Shown here: in pieces, positions 34,491-45,166 of the stretch
How the letters are laid out: the number at the start of each line of letters is the position of its first letter
How positions within the stretch are numbered: the first letter of the stretch is position 1
DNA from: Apoderus coryli
Lineage: Eukaryota > Arthropoda > Insecta > Coleoptera > Attelabidae
DNA: 64,000 bases
Assembly (NCBI GenBank): GCA_911728435.2
Contig: OU452203.1
Location: 14,839,651-14,903,650, forward strand
Direction of reading: 5' to 3'
Made by a program: the position numbers and the translations under genes
Notes under the pieces: model-generated
The model's database searches: none
Told to the model about the DNA's origin: nothing
The model's input: only the letters and a program-made list of their open reading frames with translations

Positions 34491-36389
34491 CATGATGGAT
34501 GCATATAAGATGGAAGATGCAGTGACACAAATGTTGATACTACAACCGATTCGACATTGAAAATTTGGTACGATTTAGAAATACTTGCAGGAGACCAGAA
34601 ATAGTAACCAAAGATCAAGAAGAATACAATGTTATTGGCAAAGATAAATTCAAAAGGATAATCGAAAATTTGCCATAACTTGAAAGTTATTCGACGCTTT
34701 GCAATTTTGAGGAATATATAAATAAACGAAAATGAAACAGAGGAATAACTGCAGCTTAAAGATAAAAAAGTGAAAGCCTGATGTATATTACGAGTGATTC
34801 TGACAGCGAATGTGCATAAAACTCGATAAAACTATCGACAAAGTCATACAACTATTTTATTGGAGTAGAACTGGTTTATTAGTAAGGTAGCAATGATGAG
34901 CAGCCCAGGATATATAAAGGAGTATTTAGTCGACACTCTATTTAAGAATGCTTAGCGAAAATTGTTATGTCCTCCTGTGGTGCCAAACCACGACACAAAA
35001 TGGTAGTAAAGTATACTGGTAGAAAAAATATCCTCTGCAATAATAGGGTTCCAATAAAACTTCATTTAAATTCTAGATAGAACAACTCCCAGAGGTGTCG
35101 ATGAAGAGTAATGCGTAATAGGAACATTTGGTATGGTAAAACTCTCTAATTAAACTTTAAATAGACAACGAGCAAACAGCTGGTTGTGATATGATTGGAC
35201 CAAGAATGCTATGAAGCATTATTCGACGGAGAGCTTTAGAATGAAATCCGAAACAGTTGAACATGAATGCTAAACAATCAACGACGCGACGGTCGAATTT
35301 CATGGTTGTTGTGGGTGTCTTCGAATCATCTTTAAAAATGGGACCATATACATAAATATTGTTAATATTATTGTTTTGATTGTCACTTGTGACCCAATAT
35401 CCATACGCTATATTGACCTAAATAGTTCGCGAGCGTAAGTGTTGAAAATGAGGTAGTTATTTTCTTAATTGCAAGTCACAATAATTGAAGTAACATACAA
35501 AATGAGTTGCTTTAATAATAGAAATCAAAAATGACTCTATGCCTTATATGCACTACTTTGTTTAGATTTGCCATTTCATTATTACATTCATTAAATATCT
35601 AGCCGAAGAACTATGTACAATTAACATACCTCTAGATACAGGTCATGTCAAAGGAAAGGAAGAAGAAATCTATGTATAGGAATCTGCCAATGTTGTACAT
35701 GAGATGAAATAGAAGAAGAAAAAATATCATGTACCATCTCCTTATACGTCTGATATTATATTCTTTTATATAGAGATAAGTAAACGTTTTCACGGTAATT
35801 AAAGTTTTCAATGACATTAAGACAATAATTATCATAAGTTATATGAATGTGCTGCATGTGTAAAAAATCCAATAGAAAATTTCTTGATGGGATTAAGTGA
35901 CGACGGTAGGGAATTGTTGATTTTTACGAATGCTACTCGTAGTTTCTATTTTCGTTCAATACATAGACGTATCAAAAAGAAATGACAAAAACTCTTGGCG
36001 CATTCTTCACAACAACGTCCAAAATATGCTTGCTTTTAATTTTTCTTCTTTAATACTTTGCTGCGTTAAACAGAAAGTTGACGCTAAATCCAGAAATACC
36101 GCCACCAAGGTTTTACCTATCTCAATATCGGAAGTCCATAGCTTTGCATGGTACTAGATCACTATCGATTTGGAACTGGAGGGCTTCTTCTTTTCAAGTG
36201 TTAAATGAATTGATTCCTGTCGACGTAAACAGGAGGAACCTTCACGAAGATAATCCCCTTCACTGACCTTAACAAGGATAACCGCTTTCAGCGCATGTTA
36301 AGATAGATGCAGATTGTATCGAAATTGTTTAGGTCCTTACTTGTCCTAAACTTTCATGAAGTTGATGGTCTTACTGGGGACCAATTCCC
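34491..36389. other. AT-rich non-coding stretch
   Basis: The ORFs at 35632-35835 and 35930-36266 show no motif. Parts of 36160-36300 may be eroded retrotransposon DNA in minus orientation, but I cannot assign it securely. Confidence 0.4.
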
Positions 36390-36560
36390 TTGCTTAGTTG
36401 GGTGTTAAATTCACCCTACCAAGCCTTTTGCAGAACAGTGTCACACATTCCTAAAGTACGTGCTATGTAGTATCTGTTGCTTCTTCGCAGAAACTACAAT
36501 TATCGCCCTCACTTAGGCTCATTGTCCGACTTATGTTGTCTCTGATTATATTCATCGCTA
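36390..36560 (-). pseudogene. Eroded non-LTR C-terminal fragment
   Basis: On the minus strand DNCSFCEE and a following ECVTLFCKRLG resemble the CxxC zinc-knuckle end seen more clearly at 21601-21905. Stops interrupt it and it is short, so the assignment is tentative. Confidence 0.35.
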
Positions 36561-36631
36561 CAATGTTGATTTACAAAGCTGTATGATAATGATGAAAACA
36601 TGATGCTACTGCGGGATTGGTTGTTGTTGAA

Positions 36632-36728
36632 AAAAAATGGAAAAAAGTGAATTTCGAGTTTTGATAAAGCATTGCTTTTTGATGAAAAAAATACAGTGGA
36701 AACCAAACAATGGTTTCATAAACATTCC
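36632..36728 (+). mobile_element. 5' fragment of the mariner family found at 54 kb
   Basis: About 95 bp matches 54166-54262 with few differences: AAAATGGAAAAAAGTG, then TTTCGAGTTTTGATAAAGC and TACAGTGGAAACCAAACAAT. It covers the transposase start codon and about 25 codons. No terminal repeat is present on the left, and similarity stops abruptly on both sides. Confidence 0.8.
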
Positions 36729-37988
36729 TTATAGTTCTTCCTGTCTCGATGTAGGAATAGCTTTTCATTGGCTCTGGACGACCAATAAGTTTAAGTAGAA
36801 CAACGATGTATCAAAATCTTCTCAACGTTTTTAGGATATATCGAGAGCCACCTGTAGCTTGATCTATACACGAACAGATGGAAGATCCGCCATAATATGA
36901 CGCAAAATGGCGATGCGACCGATGTGGGTCATCTTTATTTTCGTTAACACGTCTATTTACGGAAATCAATCAAAATATGTTCCTATAGTTAATGATATTT
37001 TTTAATAAATGCTCAAGCTTCAGAATGCCAAATTTTGGACCAAAGAATTAATAAACCGGTTAAATAACAAAATGAAAAAGTGGGTTGAACACAATTTGTT
37101 ACATTGTACGAAAATTTCATAATACCATTGTAGGTACTAGTAGGTTTGTCTTTGTGACAGCATGAAAGTAAGGCAAAAAAAAATACAATGATTGTTTATT
37201 GTCAACACTTCAAATGATATGTTTATTTATTCATCCAGGAGAGCGCGAGAAAAAGTACATTTTTGTTGATCCTTAATAAATATCATTGTGATAGTTTTAT
37301 TATTCTATTTAATTATTTGATAGTAATGCGGCAATGAGAGGCTAAAGGTAAGATCCGGGTAACAAAGACTGGGCGTGTTGTTTGAGATCTTAGAATATAC
37401 AGTGTTAGTCTCAGAATTTGCAATCGAAAGTATACTTTCATACTTCAATGACATAATGGAATTCTACTTATAGTCTGTATTGTATCATTTATTATGCAAA
37501 TGATCCAACATTAAAATTTTTAAATGTTATAATATACCTGTACCTGGTACCTTAAAATCCATAATACATTAACTTCTAAGTACTTACATTAAAGAAAATA
37601 TGCTATTTAATAATAACAAAGAAACATTTTATAGTCAATCTATAAGAGAAATGTCTCAATTTCTAATACGAGAAATGTCAAGCGATTGCTATTTTATGTG
37701 CTTACAAAGGATAAAGACATTTGACACAGTAATCATAATAATACCTAATAAAAATAGATATTACAAATAGATAAAATATGATGAATTTATTAAGAAAATT
37801 GCATTTTATTGCTGAACAATGCAATCTAAGAAAATTAGCAATTGACAGAGATGGGTGTGGGTAGATAATTGGCTGTTCTTGCGGTCTGATATACGTACGT
37901 ACATTAGAAATCTAATTCTGTTGAAGTCGGATTCGTCGTATACTTTAAATAAATCAATATAGCTTCAATAATAAATACAATTGACAAC
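36729..37988. other. AT-rich non-coding stretch
   Basis: Nothing recognisable. Confidence 0.45.
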
Positions 37989-38085
37989 GTTGTTTCTAAC
38001 TCTATCAAAGAATTTACATTTATGTCCATAAATTTTACCTATAATTAAGAGAAATAAAGTTTTTATTTTTTGACACCGTTGTTTC

Positions 38086-39128
38086 CAGTGGCGGTTGGTT
38101 CATAAGGGCACGTGGGCACGTCCCCTACCTAAAAAATGAAGTAGAAAAAATAATTTTAGATTTTATACTTCGCACCAGACCAGTGTGATTTAGTTAGAAT
38201 TCCCTATAAAATTTTGCATTTGAAAATTTGATTCGAAGACGGCCCTGTCTATGCTATAATCACTCTTGCAGCGCGTCTATTCACGGTAATGAAACAGAAC
38301 GTAGGTCTTAGTACATATTGCGATGCTCTTGGATACAACATTTTTGTGCCTCTATTGTTTTCTTTGCTATCGCGTGCGAAAAACAGAGACGGCAACGCAT
38401 CGCTACGCTATACGCTAGTAACAGTAGAAATTAAAGGCATTTGTAACGTCATATCTGGGATGCTGCCCTATTGATTGAATTACTATAAAAAAAGTTTTGA
38501 TGGACATCTAACTGTTGAAAATTTATTTGAAACTGAAAAATTTGGTGAAAATCGAACCGTCTTTCCAAATGAAGATATTAAAACTGTGTGTAACTTATTT
38601 CCTAACGTAAATTACTTAAAATTAAAAAATGAACTCTCGATAATATACGCACGGGACGATTTTTACAGTTGGGCTGTGCCTCTGTTACAAATGTTTATCC
38701 AAAACAATTTAACATCAACATTTAGTGAATCTGTGGAATTGGTGACTGTTTTGTGTACTGTTCCTATGACGACTGTAGAAAGCAAAAGATGTTTCTCTAC
38801 CCTCAAACGGATCAAAACATTTTTAAAAAACACTATGGGCCAGGAGACGTTGTGCGCGTTAACAATGCTATCTATTGAAAATACTTGTGAAGTCCATTTT
38901 AAATTTTAATGATCAAGTCATCAACCACTTTGGTGTTCAGAAATCTAGGAGGATGGACTTCACTTACAAACAGTTTTAATTGTCATGGTGAGTTTAGCAA
39001 AATGTTATTATCTAGCTACTCTAACTAACCTATCATTTAAATTCTTTATTTTGAAAATTTTTGGGTGGTATTGCCTTATTTCCACCTTGTTGTACCACAC
39101 CTCTTTCAGACCTCACGAGCCGCCACTG
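38086..39128 (+). mobile_element. Complete-ended, internally deleted hAT element
   Basis: Left end CAGTGGCGGTTGGTTC and right end CACGAGCCGCCACTG give a 9-bp perfect terminal inverted repeat. It is flanked by an exact 8-bp target duplication GTTGTTTC (38078-38085 and 39129-39136), the hAT hallmark. At 1043 bp it is much shorter than an autonomous hAT and keeps only the C-terminal part of the transposase. The intact ends and perfect target duplication argue for a comparatively recent insertion, perhaps mobilised by an active relative. Confidence 0.9.
38289..38912 (+). pseudogene. hAT transposase remnant with C-terminal dimerisation region
   Basis: A single frame runs from 38289 to the TAA after 38909, with one in-frame TGA at 38472-38474. 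The C-terminal third carries VPMTTVESKRCFSTLKRIKT and FLKNTMGQETLCALTMLSIE. This is the hAT dimerisation domain (P.TT.ES.RCFS.LKRIKT.LR.TMGQ.RL..L..LSIE) of the ZBED/ZMYM-like hAT group. The N-terminal BED zinc finger and most of the RNase H-like catalytic core are missing, consistent with an internal deletion. The first ~60 codons do not look like transposase. Confidence 0.8.
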
Positions 39129-39205
39129 GTTGTTTCTAACTCTATCAAAGAATTTACGTTTATGTCCATAAATTTTACCTATAAATTAGAGAAATAAAGT
39201 TTTTC

Positions 39206-40335
39206 TTCGCAACAAGAATATCCTTATAATTTTTTTAATTTAGCTAATAATATTAAAATAAGGTTAATGTTGGGTTAGCTGTTGTTATTTTAGTATTAGC
39301 TAATATCAAAATTTACTTGTCTTCAGGTAGTCTATGAACGAATTGTGATTCTTCTTGTACTAAATTTGAATTAAACAAATATTTAAATTTTTGAGTCATG
39401 AATATTTTTTTCAGTGTATATTTGAAATATAATTAAGGCCACCTATATTGGAAACCGAAATATACAGAATATACATATATCTTTCCCTCGAATAAAAATT
39501 TATGTTCGATTATTTTAATTATTTATTAAAACTCTTAATACTATAAATTATTATAAAAATCTATTAATAGAAATATAATTTTGAAACGTCGCGTCGTCCT
39601 AAAAATAATATACTTTTATATAATCACTTTCTTGTTCTTTCATTTTAGAGACTCTCATACACTTACATTTAGTTCTTATATTTAAAATTTTTCAGAAAAT
39701 ATAATAATCAAAATTAATTATATTTTTTAATTAAGGTTAATAAATATTCTACTCTCGCATAGGAAATTAGAGAATTGTGGCATCAAAACGAAGTTATCTT
39801 AATACCACTCTGAACTAAACAAATGGTTTGGTACCCAAGTCGTTTTTAGAGAATTTGAGGATATTGGAAATTGGTACTGAACTATAACAATGCACAAAAA
39901 ATTGCTTATTCTTGAGCACGTAATACTTAGCCATAGTTTAATTCTTGTTTCGCTGAAGCTCCAGGATAAGCTTGTGAATTAAAAAATTATAATATTATTT
40001 ATTAGAAATATGCAAATAATAAATATTGAATTTCTACTTTACTTATGGTATCCTTTAAGTGTTTTTCAGTTTTTGGTTTCTGTTTCCCATTCATTTATTT
40101 TCTCGAATTTTCCTTTTTCTATTATTACTTGAAATGGTTCAATTTAATAATTAAATGTATAATTTTCACCAATGAACATCTTTCGGCCTCAATATTTTGT
40201 GCGGAACAATTTGTGGATTTGCTCTTGTTTTACAGAACACTGTGTGTGTGGATTTGTAGTGTACGTGTACATCCTTGACTTTTAAAGGATCATTTTTTTC
40301 TTGGTCAAAAGTAATTTTATTTTTCTACATAATCT
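39206..40335. other. AT-rich non-coding stretch
   Basis: Nothing recognisable. Confidence 0.45.
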
Positions 40336-40339
40336 CCTT

Positions 40340-41030
40340 TTAGCTCAATGCATTTAGTCTAACGTGTTTGTAATTTTTTTTATTCCTTCCTGCCTGTGGA
40401 TATTCTGTCTCACATACGACGTAATAAAATGGGTCAAAAACACACAAGGCTCCGTCAAAACACCAAGCCTTCTGTAACTGTGCTTACAAGCGTCTCGTAA
40501 CCTAAGACCACTCGCATTTGGAGCGCAAATATTCTACTAGCCGAAGGTGAGAATCCCCAATTTATAATAGAGTATGCAATCAGTAAGTGGATAGTTGCAT
40601 ATAGTAAGTACGAAGTTAAAATAACCCTCTGCGAAATTGAGTTAGCCAAAATGCGTAATAACTATATTTTACTATTTATTTTCTTTATCAATCATCAACG
40701 TGCGAGCACCAGAACAACACCGAGAAATTTCGCCTAATTGATGTTAGCAAGCATGTCCATGGAGAAGCACATAGCTTGGCTCTTCTCCACGTTCAAACAT
40801 AGTCCGTTGGTATCAAACCAATCCGATTCCGTTGGATATCAGGCCAACTTCGAAATACAGTGGTGTCGTCCGGAAACAAAATCAAGTTCGAACCACAAAC
40901 TGGCTCTGAAAGGTCATTTATATACAAGGGGAAAAAAATTGGACACAAAACTGAGCCCAAGTTACTGGCAAATTTGCAGATGTTTTTCCCTTAACTTGAA
41001 CAAGTAGCAGTAATATAAGCTTCTCGTGGG
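40340..41030 (-). pseudogene. Non-LTR retrotransposon relic with reverse transcriptase core
   Basis: On the minus strand: YINDLSEPVCGSNLILFPDD and TTV (about 40955-40860), an FxDD active site in which the usual Ala is Pro. Then comes a 64-codon frame (40649-40455) ending FSPSASRIFALQMRVV and LGYETLVSTVTEGLVF. It corresponds to the post-RT region where jockey-like proteins read WG.S..A.R+F.LQ+RA+R. DNA between the two blocks is shortened, and frames change at least twice. A decayed GVPQGSVLGP-like segment precedes it near 40990. No (ATT)n tail remains. Confidence 0.7.
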
Positions 41031-41705
41031 ACGAGCAATTAAAAGTATACAATATACTCATTGTGATTGAAGCCGTCACCAATGATATCAGCAAGATGCA
41101 TGATAGTCTGAGTAGTAGATAGACCTAGATAGTTCAAGAGTCAGATAATATTTAAAATAATAAAGCTAAATTTTCTCTGAATTTAACTTTATCTCTACAT
41201 CCTATCACCCAGTATAGATATAAACTATTGTGGAACAATGACATTTATTCAGTTTCGAAATACGTTGAACTTAAATGAATAATATTACTATTTTGACTCT
41301 CTGCTCATCAGTATTCAGAATAAATGTCCTTAAAATTTGTCTTGGATCCGGATGTTAAATAGGCTCGTGCACGCGGCTCTCAAAGAATTGTTTCGTCTTA
41401 TAAAACACATATCCATCCATTTTGTTTTGTCTTTGTTTTCTCTTGTATGTTTTTCACCATACCGGAAGTTAAAGCTTGAATGGTGAGTACGTGTCAGGCG
41501 TTTCAGTCTTCGAATAAGGCTTTATGGGTATTTTGACGAAGCGCCGTATGTTTGTTTGTTCAGGTCATTTATTTTTCTTGTTTCTTTTATTTTCTTTTGT
41601 GTCGATTACCTGAAGAATAATTGCATCACTCTGTAAACATAGCATTTACATAACGAACTCATAAAAATGCAAATTGAATATAAAATTTTGTACAGGTATA
41701 CTTAC
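41031..41705. other. AT-rich non-coding stretch
   Basis: Nothing recognisable. Confidence 0.45.
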
Positions 41706-41746
41706 CGGATGGTTTCGTGGTAATATTTACTTGCGTGTCAAATGAC
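41706..41746 (-). other. Candidate 41-nt microexon
   Basis: On the minus strand TTTTCAG precedes and GTAAGTATA follows a 41-nt stretch. One frame is open and reads SFDTQVNITTKPS. A second acceptor (GTTGCAG) 31 nt upstream would extend the same frame. The donor is a strong consensus, but the segment is too short to identify and could be chance. Confidence 0.2.
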
Positions 41747-42536
41747 CTGAAAATTTTTAACAGACAAACATGTATGATCATCAAACTGCAACCAATACCA
41801 AAATTATATTTATGTTATGCTCAACTGGTCAGTACACTATTATTGTTAGTTCTTTCTACTGTTTTATACATCTGGAGAGGTGATAGAAGCTCAAATAGAA
41901 CCTAAAAAATTGTTGGCGTACAGCAACAAAACTGCTTACTGCTTATTTATGAACAAAATGACGTGTAAGGATGCTGCACATCCATTTGAGTAAGGTATGA
42001 TCAGGCAAATAATAAATCGAAGGACTCTCGATATAGTGTTTAAGGTATCCCCCGAAAGGACTGAGATGGTGCTAGTTTCCTTTATTATACTTTAGGTGAA
42101 ATATCTTGGATCCATTTTATTGTACCAATAGAAATATATATATAAAAAAATGTTTCTATGAAATGTTCGTCTTTTGCGATTTCTGACTGCAGCTTATCAG
42201 ATCTCTGTCAATGGTTTATTTTTATTTTTCAAAACTTTCGATAAAAACTGTCGCCATTACATTCCTGATTGACACCCATTAGTTTTTGCGGAGCAAATTC
42301 AGCCTTTGCAGTTGTTTTGATTGTCTCAAGAATATCGGGAATCGAAGTTTCATCTACAGTTATGAATCAGTGCAAAAATTTTTGACACATAGGTATCACT
42401 CACACTGCTTTAATAGTACCTTCTACATGCAACATGAGTTTTTGGACCAAATTGAACCAAGACGGCACCCAATGTTCAATTGTTCTGGCTATATATATGA
42501 GATGCCATATAGGATGGCCATTTGAAAACGAAAAAC
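41747..42536. other. Non-coding stretch
   Basis: The ORF at 42286-42525 has no recognised motif and runs into a repeat block. Confidence 0.4.
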
Positions 42537-42695
42537 GCCCAGTACTGGGCCGCCCAAGTCATTTATAGGAGGCGTGGGAAGTAGGTACCCCCAAAATTTT
42601 CAATTCAATTCAATTTCAAGTTCGGGGATGATGATCTACATAAAAATCCCTTTCAAATAAGGTATTACTCGACCCCAATTTAAAATTTTGGGGGT
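42537..42695. repeat. Palindrome and 14-bp inverted repeat block
   Basis: A perfect 14-bp palindrome GCCCAGTACTGGGC is at 42537-42550. ACCCCCAAAATTTT at 42587-42600 pairs perfectly with AAAATTTTGGGGGT at 42682-42695. GC content is higher than in the surroundings. It is probably part of an interspersed repeat; no coding sequence is seen. Confidence 0.6.
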
Positions 42696-45149
42696 GCTTG
42701 CAGACCTGTGCAGTACCAGAATGGTTTTGATGAGCAAAGAGAAAAAATAGCTTAATGATTTGAAAAAGTAGTCTATTCTTAAGTGGAGTTGTAATTTCAG
42801 TGTTTTTGGCATTTTTGCACTTGATAAAAAAACGTTAAATTAAGAAAAAAATATTAAAAATTCAGAACGATAGATAAAACGAAAAATAAACTTATTTAAT
42901 ATGATTTATAATTTAACATAACTAAAAATATATTTTTTCTAGAATGACTTCAATGGAATGTTCGACCGATGTAATATTTGTCTTAAGTGAGTTTTTCTGA
43001 TTCGTTGATTTTGCCACTGATGATGAAATTGGTATAGTTCCGCAACATGTATGGCTGAGAAATTTTGTTAAATGATTGTTCTATTAGACTTTTTTAATTG
43101 AGATTTGAAGTATTAGGGTCGGACGACCAATGCTTATCATATAATGTTCCAATTCGCAAAGACTTTTCAAAGGCCACTTTGTAACGAAAAATAATATATA
43201 ATTCATATTCGCTTTCGTTTCCATAATTTTTTTTAAACATTTTGTTAAATTTCATGGATATGAAAGCATTTGAAAATGTTAAAAACTAAATTGCGATTTG
43301 CGACGTTAATCGAATTTATTTATGCTTCTTTACTAATGGCGTAAGAGTCTGAAGAAGTGAAAATAAATTTGTGAAACATCGAAAACTATAATTTAATGTT
43401 CACCATTTTCCATCGCACTTATACCCGCGATTCTAGTATAAAGATAAAACAATCTCGTATTAATATTGCAAAGACAAAGAGAAAAATATATAATTTATTA
43501 TCTAATACTGAACGCGTTTATCATAAACACTACAGAATGTTTCTCTTTAATAAACCATCGTCAATACAGTCCACTGCTATTTTTGTTTTTGTTGTTAATT
43601 TTTGTGATCGTTGTTGAAGTTTAGTAGTAGAGCAACAAATTTAAACTTATTTTTTGAATAAATTTACAAAAGCTATGAAATAACAACGAATACAATCACT
43701 GAAAGTGGTTATGTTTATTTCCACTTGCGTGGCTTTCTTATAGAAACTTGAAAGTTAGCATTTTGTATCACACTGTATTATAGGTTTGATATATTGCGGA
43801 ATTTCTTCAACATGAAAAACATAACACGTCCATACATTTCAAATTGATAATTAATCTTTGTATTTGCATTCAGACTATGGTATTTTGTGCAATATACTAC
43901 ACCATACCACTTGTAATTTCAAATATCATTGCCTGTAAGAACAATAGAAAGTTTTTAGATCTAAACACATCTATTTTAAACCAATAAAAATACATTTAGT
44001 TAGATAAATATTGAGAAATCAAATTAAACAAGAGAACAGTAATGCAATAATTAATTAATATTTAAAGGCGATTTCGTTTATCAATTAGTTGATAATATAT
44101 TGAAATTTATATGAATTGATTTTTGGCCTCTCGGGTCGCGAAACGTCCAAGCCTACCATTATGCGGGGAAAGAATTATGACAGTTCCCAGTATTTTAGAC
44201 CTAAATAAATATTTTATTTCAAATATCTGTCTGTCCGCATACACCATAACTAATACGGCTGAACTCATTTTAACCAAATTTGGTACAAAAATACGAGACT
44301 ATGAAACATGTCGATGAACTGATTGGATTTTGGGACTCATATAGGGCTGAAAACGATTTGTATGGAGCATTAAAACGGAAGAAGAAAAATAAAATTGAAA
44401 AACCTGCCAATTCTAAATGTTCTCAAACGGGAACTCACTATTTTTATAAATTTATGTTATTAAGTGTTAAAAATGAGGCAAACTTTCTGAATAATGTTGT
44501 TTAAAATACACAAGAAAATATTTTATATACAGTCTTCATAAAAAATAAATCGAATATTTCTTATAAATACTCAGATTTGAGGTTATCTTGAATTATCTCG
44601 TATATTTCCACACCAGAAGATTGCGTAGCTCTTTGTATAATAATTCTTTGAAAATGCATTAAATATGTTGCTTATGTAATTGGCTTAATTGGAATAACCA
44701 GTAATATGCTACAGTTATGACCCCGAAAAGAGTATTTAATTGCCTTAAACGAGTTTATTATAGAAATAGTGTCATAAAATGATTTGTACAATTTTCACAT
44801 ATAAAAGTACGATTTGCAAAAGAGATGATGAAAAAAACCAACAAGGGAATCTTCGTGGGTGGCATTTGCCGATACTTATCTGCATGTAATAAAGCTAAAT
44901 AAAATAAAAACACTAATTTGTATATCATAATCTACATATCTGTATATATACAATTTAAAATTGAGATTTCCATCTACAGCGTACGTAATTTTACTTGAAG
45001 CGAGTAGCTTAATTTTATTAATAAAATGTATTCATTTTAGGTTACCTTGCATTTTCATATATAATACCTGTATTTATTTAACTCTTAGGGATCGGCCCCT
45101 TTAACATGATACCTTTGTGTATTACACTGAGGATGAAAAAAGGTCCTAA
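42696..45149. other. AT-rich non-coding stretch
   Basis: A weak hammerhead-like motif at 43349-43380 (CTGAAGA, then GAAACATC) lacks a convincing helix II. ORFs at 43396-43617 and 44123-44504 have no family features. Confidence 0.4.
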
Positions 45150-45166
45150 CCACACTCGACGTGTGG
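45150..45166. repeat. Small GC-rich hairpin
   Basis: CCACAC-TCGAC-GTGTGG, a perfect 6-bp stem, preceded by CTGAGGATGAAAAAAGG. Its role is unknown. Confidence 0.4.

Larger units (their letters stand above)
37989..39205 (+). repeat. 89-bp tandem duplication interrupted by a hAT insertion
   Basis: Copy 1 is 37989-38077. Copy 2 starts at 38078, is split after its first 8 bases by the hAT element, and resumes at 39129 through about 39205. Both begin GTTGTTTCTAACTCTATC in their undisturbed form and include TATGTCCATAAATTTTACCT. A handful of differences separate them. Confidence 0.85.

Noticed and set aside
40738..41007. 89-codon plus-strand ORF
   Set aside because: Antisense to a reverse transcriptase relic whose FxDD motif is on the minus strand.
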